Shown here: positions 6,900 through 13,312 of the stretch, in pieces
Layout of the letters: every line of letters starts with the position of its first letter
Numbering within the stretch: position 1 is the first letter of the stretch
Origin: Prevotellaceae bacterium
GTDB taxonomy: Bacteria > Bacteroidota > Bacteroidia > Bacteroidales > UBA932
NCBI GenBank assembly: GCA_031259655.1
Contig: JAIRLF010000393.1
Span: 1 to 13,312, forward strand
DNA: 13,312 bases
Direction of reading: 5' to 3'
Notes under the pieces: generated by a model
What the model was told of the DNA's origin: nothing
Database searches by the model: none
What the model saw: the letters and a program-made list of their open reading frames with translations, nothing else
Position numbers and translations under genes: made by a program

Positions 6900-9395
6900 T
6901 TACCTGCGCTTCTTATCACGTCTGCCGATTAGTTTCTGCGCTTTGCTGTTACCGTTCTCCGCCGCTTTCTGATACCAGTACATAGCCTGTACTTCGTCTT
7001 CGTTGACTCCGCGACCGACGAGATAGCAGTTGCCAAGCTCAAACTGTGCGTCATCCTGTTCGTCTTCTGCGGCTTTACGCAACCATTCGACGCCTTTTTC
7101 CAAATCCATTGCAACGCCTTCGCCGTCCAGCAGCATCATGGCGAGTTCGTATTTAGCGCCTCGATTATCTTCTTCGGCAGCCTGCGACAGCCATTTGTAC
7201 GCTTCCGAAAGATTTTTTGTTGTTCCAAGTTCGTATTTATAGCATATTCCCAAACGGTATTCTGCGGCAACATAACCCCTGTCGGCAGCAATCGAAAAAT
7301 ATTTAAACGCTTCCGATTCATTACGTTCAACGCCTATTCCATACAAGTAGCACATTCCGATGCCTTCGGTTATATAATCCTTCTCGGCGGCATACTGATA
7401 ATATTGAAACGCATTGCTATAGTCGGAATTTGTGTCCGTGCCGTACAGGAAATGGTTACCCAAAACAGTCGCAGCATAAGGCGACCCTTTTTCGTATGCA
7501 GAGTTCAAGCATTCAAGGCCTTTCTCTATGTTTGATTCGACTATACCGTAATAATAGTATGTCCCGAGTTTGTACAGAGCATAAGGATGTTCTCTTTCTG
7601 CGGCGCGGGTCATATATTTTATCGCTTTTTCGCCGTCAAACTCAAGCCCGCCGTATTCGTGTTCGTACGAAATCCCCATTTCGATGTTTGCATCCACATC
7701 GCCTTCTTCGGCTGCCTGCTCGAAATATTTCAGCGCAAGTTCCGGGTTTTCAGGACGTCCGACAGCGTACTTATACATGTGTCCTAACTGATACATTGCA
7801 ACGGGACTTCCATTTTCCGCCGCTTTCGAGAAATGTTCGAAAGCCTTTTCCGTGTCAGGCTCGCCCACAACTCCATTCATATAATAGTATCCCAATTTGA
7901 CATGAGCATAAATATAATCATCTTCGGCAGCAAGTTTCAACAACTCAAAAGCTTTGTTATCATCCTGTTCGACGCCAAAACCGTCTTCGTAACAGATAGA
8001 AAGTTCTACTCTCGCATAATTCGAGCCGCGCTCGACGGCTATGCGGTAATATTCAATCGCTTTCTCAGGATTTGGTTCTCCTACGATTCCGGATCTGTAA
8101 TAACGTCCAAGCAGTTCTATAGCGAACAGATGATTACGTTCCGCGCCGACAAGATAATACTTGAAAGCGGTCTCATAATCGGGCTGTTCCGAAAATTTGG
8201 CGTTTTGGTATCCCGACCCCAAACGGTAAGCCGCATATCCGTCTCCGGCGTTGTATGCTTTTTCCAAAAGTTCCTTTGCCAGAGGGATATTCCTGTTTTC
8301 TTCTCCGGTCTCGAGCAGAAAATACGCTTTTTCGTCCATAGCCCTGACATTGTCGTTTTCGATAGCCATGTCGAGATACTTCACTCCTTCGGCAATATTC
8401 TTATATTCGTCATTATACAGGTATATAAATGCAAGATTGACCATTGAGTGCGAATTGTAGTACGCAATCGCGTTTTTGTACCATTCGATGGCTTTTTCCA
8501 CATTGCGGCGATTTTCGTTGTGGTAGTAAAATTGTCCGAGAAAATCAGCGGCATAAGGCATATTCCATTCATAAGCGTATTCTATCATGAGCAGGGCTTC
8601 GTCTTTGTCGCCGTCGATTTCGCCGTTCAGGATTGAAACCGCTTTTTTGTATTTGCAATAAGGGTCGTCGTTGATTTCGATACCTTTATCGTAAGCTTCA
8701 ATGGCTTTGTTGACGTCGTTGCATTTTTCGTAATACGCGTCGCCCAAAAGAAACCATAACTGATTGTCGGTTTTTGCAGTAGCATTATAACTTTCGACTT
8801 TTTGAATGTAGACATCGGGAGCAATATCCGAATCATATTCGGCAAGAAACAGATACAAGCCAACTCGCTCGAAATTTTTCTCTTTTGCCCTTAGCATCAA
8901 TTCCATTCCTTTTTCCTTATCGCTTTTTGCAACGCCTATTCCCCGATATAAATGATATCCGTATAAAGAGAGGGCGAGAGGAGCATCCAACTCCACTCCT
9001 TTAAGCATGTATTCCTCTAATTTCGAAGAATCTCTGTGAGGAAAACGCGCGTAAAAGTAGAGACTGCCTAATTCTACCCACGATTCTGCAATGCCTGCAT
9101 CGGCAAGTTTTTTGTTGAAATTCACAAGCTGAACAAACCATTCGGCATAATCTTCGTCGTTGAGCTTTGCTCCCGAATGCAGTTCTTTTCCCTGAAAAAA
9201 CATTGCTTCACGCAAATTCAGTATGTTTTCATCTAATTTTCCGGCGTCTACGACAGCCTCGCACACAGCCATTGCCTCGAACCATTTGTCGGGCGCGGTC
9301 AAGTGATTAATCAACGAAAGCGATTCTTCGGGCAATGCCGCAAGATTTTGCTTTTTCTCTGTCAATAATTTTTGGTACAGTTCTTTAAATGTCAT
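6900..9395 (-). CDS. Large Sel1-repeat solenoid protein
   Basis: This 831-residue protein is almost wholly made of Sel1-like (TPR-related) repeats. I count about 19 units of 34-38 residues, from about residue 100 to 820, with the pattern LGxxYxxGxGVxxDxxKAxxYYxxAAExGxxxA. The clearest copies are in the C-terminal half; N-terminal copies are more divergent, and the first 100 residues are helical without a recognisable repeat. There is no signal peptide or membrane segment, so it is probably cytoplasmic. The protein ends in a basic tail, RRDKKRR. Sel1 repeats usually form a curved scaffold that binds other proteins, and no enzymatic domain is visible. Which partner it binds cannot be read from the sequence. 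It lies 24 bases after the Crp/Fnr gene and 12 before truA. The start MTFKELYQK has only a distant AAGG upstream. Confidence 0.92.
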   Translation of the reverse strand: MTFKELYQKLLTEKKQNLAALPEESLSLINHLTAPDKWFEAMAVCEAVVDAGKLDENILNLREAMFFQGKELHSGAKLNDEDYAEWFVQLVNFNKKLADAGIAESWVELGSLYFYARFPHRDSSKLEEYMLKGVELDAPLALSLYGYHLYRGIGVAKSDKEKGMELMLRAKEKNFERVGLYLFLAEYDSDIAPDVYIQKVESYNATAKTDNQLWFLLGDAYYEKCNDVNKAIEAYDKGIEINDDPYCKYKKAVSILNGEIDGDKDEALLMIEYAYEWNMPYAADFLGQFYYHNENRRNVEKAIEWYKNAIAYYNSHSMVNLAFIYLYNDEYKNIAEGVKYLDMAIENDNVRAMDEKAYFLLETGEENRNIPLAKELLEKAYNAGDGYAAYRLGSGYQNAKFSEQPDYETAFKYYLVGAERNHLFAIELLGRYYRSGIVGEPNPEKAIEYYRIAVERGSNYARVELSICYEDGFGVEQDDNKAFELLKLAAEDDYIYAHVKLGYYYMNGVVGEPDTEKAFEHFSKAAENGSPVAMYQLGHMYKYAVGRPENPELALKYFEQAAEEGDVDANIEMGISYEHEYGGLEFDGEKAIKYMTRAAEREHPYALYKLGTYYYYGIVESNIEKGLECLNSAYEKGSPYAATVLGNHFLYGTDTNSDYSNAFQYYQYAAEKDYITEGIGMCYLYGIGVERNESEAFKYFSIAADRGYVAAEYRLGICYKYELGTTKNLSEAYKWLSQAAEEDNRGAKYELAMMLLDGEGVAMDLEKGVEWLRKAAEDEQDDAQFELGNCYLVGRGVNEDEVQAMYWYQKAAENGNSKAQKLIGRRDKKRR

Positions 9396-9419
9396 TTTTT
9401 TATGTATTTATCCTTATAA

Positions 9420-10124
9420 TTAGCCCATTCTGCTGATTTGTTCGAGTATTTTCCGGTCGAGGAGCTTTATTTTTCGTCCGTCTAATTCCACTAATTTTTC
9501 AGCGCTGAACGCCGACAATGTTCTTATTGCGTTCGAAGTGGTCATATTCGACATGTTAGCGAGGTCTTCTCTCGACAGTTTCACTTTCAGTGTTTGATTG
9601 TCGTCTTCCAATCCGTATGTGCTATCCAAAAAGAGTAAGGTTTCAGCAAGTCGGCCTCTTATGTGTTTTTGAGTCAAGGTGATTGTTTTTGCGTGCACAA
9701 AACTCAATTCGCGGGCAAGCATTTTCATGATTGAAAATACAAGGTTGTGATTTTTTTTCATAATCGCAAAAATCACCTCTTTATCTATCTTGCAGACAAC
9801 GGAATCCTGAATAGTCTGCGCCGAGACATTGTAGTTTTCTTCTCCGAACAAAGCTCTATAACCCAATAGCTGAGCGGAATTGAACATGTGCGCTATCCAG
9901 TCTCTTCCGGCAATTCCTTCCTTAAACACCTTCACTTGCCCCGAAATCAGGCATATCAGATGATAAGGCGTTTCGCCTTCCCGATAAATCATTTTCCCTT
10001 TCGGAAGAAAAACGCAGGTCGAATGCTCTGCAATCTGTTCTTTGTCTTTGGGGGTGAGATGTTTCAATATCTTATATACAACCTCAAGACTTTCTTCAAA
10101 ATCAACTTGCCTTTTAGATTTCAT
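9420..10124 (-). CDS. Crp/Fnr-family transcriptional regulator
   Basis: This 234-residue protein has the two-domain Crp/Fnr layout. An N-terminal cyclic-nucleotide-binding-like beta barrel covers about 20-135 (FLPKGKMIYREGETPYHLICLISG... followed by GYRALFGEENYNVSAQTI), then a long dimer helix, then a C-terminal winged helix (LSREDLANMSNMTTSNAIRTLSAF). In the ligand pocket, the GYRALF...YNVSA region lacks the canonical Glu and Arg-Ser/Thr that bind cAMP in E. coli Crp. There is no N-terminal cysteine cluster as in Fnr. Its signal is therefore unknown. The start is supported by AGGTG about 7 bases before the ATG. It follows the ribbon-helix-helix gene by 34 bases and precedes the Sel1 gene by 24, so it may regulate its own operon. 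Confidence 0.93.
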   Translation of the reverse strand: MKSKRQVDFEESLEVVYKILKHLTPKDKEQIAEHSTCVFLPKGKMIYREGETPYHLICLISGQVKVFKEGIAGRDWIAHMFNSAQLLGYRALFGEENYNVSAQTIQDSVVCKIDKEVIFAIMKKNHNLVFSIMKMLARELSFVHAKTITLTQKHIRGRLAETLLFLDSTYGLEDDNQTLKVKLSREDLANMSNMTTSNAIRTLSAFSAEKLVELDGRKIKLLDRKILEQISRMG

Positions 10125-10158
10125 ATCAACACCTTTTTTTTATTTATTATGAACTCAT

Positions 10159-10353
10159 TCAAAAGAGCTTAGGATGGTCTTCCTCTGCTTTTTGAAGTAT
10201 TGTTGCAATTATTGCTTCTCTAAAAAATTTCGACTTGTTTTTAATTTTATATTTACTAACAAACTGTCCAATGACCTTAAATTCCTTGTCGTTGAAGGAT
10301 ATTGTGTGTTTATGCCGCCTCTTCGGCTTAGATTCCAAGTTTTTTTTCATCAT
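10159..10353 (-). CDS. Small ribbon-helix-helix-type DNA-binding protein
   Basis: This is a small basic protein of 64 residues from the ATG at 10353, or 63 from the adjacent ATG at 10350. A lysine/arginine-rich N-terminus is followed by HTISFNDKEFKVI, which fits the ribbon strand and first helix of a ribbon-helix-helix fold. Then come NKSKFFREAIIATIL, the second helix, and an acidic end, EEDHPKLF. Similar small proteins are common in Bacteroidales. The frame also reaches an ATG at 10413 (84 residues) preceded by GAGG. However, the promoter motif at 10398-10391 would start transcription downstream of that ATG, so I prefer the shorter form. It would be the first gene of the five-gene run and may act as an autoregulator. 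The DNA target is unknown. Confidence 0.8.
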   Translation of the reverse strand: MMKKNLESKPKRRHKHTISFNDKEFKVIGQFVSKYKIKNKSKFFREAIIATILQKAEEDHPKLF

Positions 10354-10390
10354 AATTAAAAACTCACTTTCGAAGTCAATATTTTTTTTG

Positions 10391-10398
10391 CAAATGTA
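10391..10398 (-). promoter_or_regulatory. Candidate operon promoter, -7 element
   Basis: On the minus strand these bases read TACATTTG followed by C, an exact fit to the Bacteroidota -7 element. A TTTG at 10424-10421 lies 22 bases upstream, a slightly long but plausible -33 spacing. Transcription would start near 10385, giving a leader of about 30 bases to the ATG at 10353. This decides the start of the ribbon-helix-helix gene. Confidence 0.55.
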
Positions 10399-10424
10399 GA
10401 ACTTTTTTTTCATTTGACCTCAAA

Positions 10425-10642
10425 AAAAATGCTAAAAAACATGATTTTTTTTCTTAAAACAAAAAAAACACAAATACAAACTTGATAAAACGCAAATAAT
10501 CAGACTGTTTAATCAGACTTGTTATATTCGAAAATAATGCAATTTGTGTGGCTTGCATACAGTATTTTGTCGTTATTTAGTGTTGTTCGGCATGATTTTT
10601 TCATTTTTTTCATAAAAAAACAATGATATAATCTATCCTGAC
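10425..10642. other. AT-rich intergenic region
   Basis: No gene is supported. The stretch is dominated by A and T runs. A 9-base direct repeat, AATCAGACT, occurs at 10498-10506 and 10511-10519, 13 bases apart. That is a little over one helical turn and could place two protein contacts on a similar face of DNA. It lies about 100 bases upstream of the five-gene run's promoter, too far for simple repression. No strong hairpin was seen. Confidence 0.4.
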
Positions 10643-10789
10643 TACTACTGTCGTGTCAACCGAATATTGTCGCATTTCGTCATTGCGACTACGAGGAACA
10701 AAGCAGGAAGCAATCCAGAAAACACGAAACTCTGGATTGCTTCGGCTGCGCCCTCGCAATGACGACCAAGCGTTGACACGACACTAGTA
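10643..10789. mobile_element. Palindromic MITE-like element
   Basis: A 147-bp non-coding element has 18-bp terminal inverted repeats, TACTA(C/G)TGTCGTGTCAAC, at 10643-10660 and 10772-10789 with one mismatch. Inside, CGTCATTGCGA (10678-10688) pairs with 10754-10764, and GAAGCAATCCAGA (10707-10719) pairs with 10731-10743. Most of the element could therefore fold into one long hairpin. The inner part resembles a widely dispersed bacterial palindrome whose spurious translations are often annotated as short proteins. Both ends carry TA, which fits target-site duplication as in IS630/mariner-type elements, but that is inference. It has no transposase and ends a coding remnant on the minus strand. 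Confidence 0.8.
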
Positions 10790-10944
10790 CCTGAAAAAGT
10801 TATTTGCCCATTATTTTTTATACTTTCCCATTTAGCACCTCCAGTACTTCCCGCTCCTATATTTTCTTGTTTTCCTTTCCCTGCAAGTAATACGGGTCCA
10901 TACGATTCATCATAAACACTGCTTTTACATTTATCAATAACATA
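10790..10944 (-). pseudogene. Start-less coding remnant ending in the palindromic element
   Basis: Just after the second lipoprotein gene a different minus-strand frame is open from a TGA at 10947-10945. It encodes about 51 residues with protein-like composition, including VIDKCKSSVYDESYGPVLL, ENIGAGSTGGAKWESIKNN and QITFSG, before running into the palindromic element. There is no ATG, GTG or TTG start at its upstream end, so it looks 5'-truncated as well as disrupted. Inside the element the frame continues as junk to stops near 10650. I do not recognise the family. Its glycine/serine-rich linker style and its position after putative immunity genes suggest an orphan cassette of a polymorphic toxin, but this is inference. 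Confidence 0.55.
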
Positions 10945-11740
10945 TCATTGGCATAAAACCAATATCTCCATCTTCTTCAACTTTTCTTGCGTTTTTATAA
11001 TTTTCATTAAAATATGACGAATCTATTTTATTTGCTTTATACACTTTGCTGACATATATCAATTTATTGGTATCAAGTGTACGTATTTCAATTTGTACAA
11101 ATATACATCGGTCAACATCATAATAAAAATGCCATTTATAAGGATTTATATCCCCAACAGGATTGAAAGGATTGCCTGCCATTAAACTGTAGTACAAACA
11201 TCGTTTGACATGTAATATATTATTGAATACTGTGTCGAAAATTTTAGATTCAAGTAATATACCATGTTTTAATTTTTCTTCGTAAGGGCACTCATCACAG
11301 TAATAAAATAAAGCGCCTGCATCACTGCTCAAATCAATTCTACGTCCTCCTATTGGCATATAAAATGAACTAAGTGTATCTTTCGAAAGTTCATTTTTAA
11401 ATCTGTCGACAGATTCTAAACTTACATCATATATTGTATCAGGATAATCTTTAAGTGCATCCCCATAACGTCTATCTTTTTCGATATATGTTACAGCACG
11501 AACATAAAAAAATACCTGTTTAAAATCGGATTGATTATGAGCTAACAGATTTATCTGATAATGCATATCTCCGGACGTTAATACAGAGTCTTGATGATAC
11601 AATCTGTAACCACATATAATAATTTCTTCATAATTCATTTCCATACTTCCGTTTTTAATCTCATTGCATGCAATTGTTACCAAAAACAGACAGATTGACA
11701 ATGTTATTCCGAATATTTTTGAACTATCTCTTTTTCCCAT
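10934..11740 (-). CDS. Putative lipoprotein of unknown family
   Basis: This 268-residue protein has a clear lipoprotein signal: a charged start MGKRDSSK, a hydrophobic core, and a lipobox VTIAC with Cys25. It should be anchored at the inner or outer membrane. The mature part is rich in Tyr, Asp and Lys and has several cysteines, including YYCDEC at mid-protein. A region near residues 185-215 contains NPFNPVGDINPYKWHFYYD. I do not recognise a family. It lies 56 bases after the MORN-repeat lipoprotein with no promoter motif between them, so they are probably co-transcribed with the upstream zincin gene. That position fits an immunity or accessory protein for a secreted toxin, but nothing in its sequence proves it. 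Base composition is low-GC like its neighbour and lower than in the dnaE region. Confidence 0.8.
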   Translation of the reverse strand: MGKRDSSKIFGITLSICLFLVTIACNEIKNGSMEMNYEEIIICGYRLYHQDSVLTSGDMHYQINLLAHNQSDFKQVFFYVRAVTYIEKDRRYGDALKDYPDTIYDVSLESVDRFKNELSKDTLSSFYMPIGGRRIDLSSDAGALFYYCDECPYEEKLKHGILLESKIFDTVFNNILHVKRCLYYSLMAGNPFNPVGDINPYKWHFYYDVDRCIFVQIEIRTLDTNKLIYVSKVYKANKIDSSYFNENYKNARKVEEDGDIGFMPMICY

Positions 11741-11796
11741 AATGAATTTGTTTGACCTTGTAATGGTTTAAATATTAAATCGTAATATTTTTGATG

Positions 11797-12393
11797 CTAT
11801 TCCTCTCCGTCATCAGGAATAATATTTTTCAAATACTCTTCTTCTGCTTCTTCCGAGTCAGGATCATAACCATGGATTGTTCTAACGAATTTGTCCATAT
11901 TATATTCCCAAATAACTTTGATATTTCCATCTCTGTCATACTGTTTCAACAATCCATGTATAAACCCATTTATATAAAAAGATTCTTGGCTGATTTGTCC
12001 ATTATCATGAAATGATTTGGATTCTCCGTGCATCTGCCCTTCTTTATTTGCAAAGTAATAAAAACGTATTTTGCCATTTTTATAAAATCCAACAACGGGA
12101 CCTTGATTCTTGCCATTCAAATAAAAATAAAAATGTTGTATTTTTCCATTAGGAAAAAAGTAAATCCATAACCCCTGTGGTATAGAATCAACCATCATCC
12201 CCAATCTTTGAATATTTCCATTTTCATATTTGGAATATTCATGCTGTATCGAATGCTCAATACCTGTTGCAGATTTATTGTTTGCACAACTAAAACTGAT
12301 GAGGCAATTTGAAAAAACAATGATTTTAAAAAGTTCAAAATACATCACCCCGATTTTTATAGTCTTGAACTTGTTCATAATACGCATTTTCAT
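11797..12393 (-). CDS. MORN-repeat (YwqK-like) putative lipoprotein
   Basis: Up to 198 residues: an N-terminal signal ends in LISFSC (Cys36 from the longest start), suggesting a lipoprotein. It is followed by several MORN_2-like repeats of the form G-x-x-x-x-FY-x-NG-x-I: PQGLWIYFFPNGKI, GPVVGFYKNGKI, HGESKSFHDNGQI and HGLLKQYDRDGNI. The C-terminus is strongly acidic. Such repeats occur in YwqK-type proteins, some of them annotated as antitoxins. The start is uncertain. The ATG at 12393 has AAGGA eight bases upstream, while the ATG at 12345 gives a compact 20-residue signal. Either way the gene overlaps the end of the upstream zincin gene, by 59 or 11 bases, implying translational coupling. 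An immunity role against that protein is likely but inferred. Confidence 0.85.
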   Translation of the reverse strand: MKMRIMNKFKTIKIGVMYFELFKIIVFSNCLISFSCANNKSATGIEHSIQHEYSKYENGNIQRLGMMVDSIPQGLWIYFFPNGKIQHFYFYLNGKNQGPVVGFYKNGKIRFYYFANKEGQMHGESKSFHDNGQISQESFYINGFIHGLLKQYDRDGNIKVIWEYNMDKFVRTIHGYDPDSEEAEEEYLKNIIPDDGEE

Positions 12394-13312
12394 AATATTT
12401 ATCCTTTGTTATTTTTGTTAATTCTTTTGACATGTTTTCAAATTTAACAATTTCTCCGTTTCCAAGTGCTCTATGATCTTTATTAGCAGAACCTATAAGT
12501 CTGTCTAACATATCTCTTTTCTCTTTTAGCATCATATTGGGATTCTTTTTGTAAAATTGTTCCAGACTTGTTAGAACATCAGCATCTTTATCTGCGTGTA
12601 CAAATACTTCATGTCCTAATGTGATAACCGCATCTTTTTCTGATAATTTTTCATTGAGCCTAATTATTTGATAAACTCCATCTTTTTGTATTAATTTGTC
12701 AATGTATTGTTCCGGAAGCGTATTTATTGTATAATCTTTTTGGCTTTTATATTTATGGTTAACTTCGTTTCTTCCTTGAACATCAATATTATCAGTTCTT
12801 ATTTGTAGCCAATCTTTTTCTCTATCGCCAGTCTGTTCCCATGTATAAGATTTATCACCGATATTCAATGTTTCGCCAGCCTTCATATAGCGACCAATAA
12901 ATGCGTAGCCTTCTTTTGTAGATAAAAATAGTTGTAAAGATTTTTGATGTTTTTCTGACAAACTTAGAATGTTAACTCTCATCGCATCTTCATCCCTCTC
13001 AAACACTCTCAGTATCACACCCGGATCATGAATCAAATCCCACTGCCATTTAGCGATATGATTTCCGTCATTATAATCCATAAGATTATCAGTGCTGAGC
13101 ATCGGCATTTTGTAATCATTGTCGAACGGATGTTTCAGACTGAACATGCCGTGTCCGAGTTCGTGCGCTACTCCGATGTATAATTCGTCAGCAGTTGCAA
13201 AGCCTTGAGTAAACATGTATCCGAACTGTTTATCGCGAGGCATAAATCCGTCGGCGTTGCGATCTTTTGCTCCGCCGGCGCCGTACTGATTGAAGAAGAA
13301 CACCACAGCCGT
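12335..13312 (-). CDS. C-terminal part of a large zincin protein, toxin-like
   Basis: The frame runs off the window edge (it reads T-A-V-V-F-F-F at the boundary), so only the last 325 residues are present and the true start is outside. Near the visible N-terminus is HELGHGMFSLKH (about residues 50-61), a zinc-protease HExxH with a third His, followed by NLMDY, a plausible Met-turn, and KWQWDLIHDPG...VFERDEDA. I know this block from large secreted-type proteins of Bacteroidota. After a linker, the last 130 residues carry LGHEVFVHADKD (HExxxH form) and later DHRALGNGE, which may be a second metallopeptidase-like toxin domain. The stop overlaps the MORN lipoprotein gene. The layout of protease block, variable C-terminal domain and immediate small downstream genes resembles a polymorphic toxin, but toxicity is inferred. 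Confidence 0.85.
   Translation of the reverse strand, partial: TAVVFFFNQYGAGGAKDRNADGFMPRDKQFGYMFTQGFATADELYIGVAHELGHGMFSLKHPFDNDYKMPMLSTDNLMDYNDGNHIAKWQWDLIHDPGVILRVFERDEDAMRVNILSLSEKHQKSLQLFLSTKEGYAFIGRYMKAGETLNIGDKSYTWEQTGDREKDWLQIRTDNIDVQGRNEVNHKYKSQKDYTINTLPEQYIDKLIQKDGVYQIIRLNEKLSEKDAVITLGHEVFVHADKDADVLTSLEQFYKKNPNMMLKEKRDMLDRLIGSANKDHRALGNGEIVKFENMSKELTKITKDKYYENAYYEQVQDYKNRGDVF

Noticed and set aside
7430..8460. Several plus-strand frames of 60-200 residues within the Sel1 gene
   Set aside because: They are antisense shadows of a strongly supported repeat protein and have no domain of their own.
10650..10789. Protein-coding extension inside the palindromic element (HCEGAAEAIQSF-type frame)
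   Set aside because: Translations of this dispersed palindrome are a known source of spurious short proteins; the sequence is explained by hairpin arms.
13304..13306. GTG as the true start of the zincin protein
   Set aside because: The frame is open to the window edge, and the GTG lies inside a conserved-looking VVFFFNQYG segment, so it is internal.

Overview
The window looks like chromosomal DNA from a member of the Bacteroidota, most likely Bacteroidales. It is AT-rich and uses A/T-rich leaders with few strong Shine-Dalgarno sequences. It has promoter-like TAnnTTTG motifs, a DUF6261-type protein, a Bacteroidales-style ribbon-helix-helix protein next to a Crp/Fnr regulator, and a secreted-type zincin protein with the HELGHG...NLMDY...WQWD signature seen in Bacteroidota. 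Every supported gene lies on the minus strand, so transcription runs from high to low coordinates. No tRNA, rRNA or CRISPR array was seen.

Layout, in transcription order. (1) 13312-10643 is an accessory locus. It holds the 3' part of a large zincin protein cut by the window edge, a MORN-repeat lipoprotein overlapping its end, a second lipoprotein of unknown family, and a start-less coding remnant. The remnant ends in a 147-bp palindromic MITE-like element with 18-bp terminal inverted repeats. The arrangement resembles a polymorphic-toxin locus with immunity genes and an orphan cassette, but that function is inferred. (2) 10642-10400 is AT-rich intergenic DNA. (3) 10398-5110 is a tight run of five genes separated by about 12-34 bp: ribbon-helix-helix protein, Crp/Fnr regulator, an 831-residue Sel1-repeat protein, truA (tRNA pseudouridine synthase) and a lipoprotein ApbE (flavin transferase). 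A promoter motif lies just upstream of the first gene, so this is probably one operon. (4) 5109-4855 is an intergenic stretch with a long inverted repeat and a possible frameshifted small gene. (5) 4854-1375 is dnaE, the replicative polymerase alpha subunit, with its own promoter motif and an intrinsic terminator. (6) 1295-1044 is an array of 42-bp tandem repeats carrying conserved hairpins and alternating CG tracts. (7) 926-189 is a DUF6261-family gene, and 188-1 shows no gene.

The core genes (dnaE, truA, apbE) are ordinary housekeeping functions. The parts worth a second look are the 42-bp hairpin array beside dnaE, the toxin-like locus with two zinc-protease-like motifs and a mobile palindrome sitting in its remnant, and the pairing of two DNA-binding regulators with a very long Sel1 solenoid in one operon.
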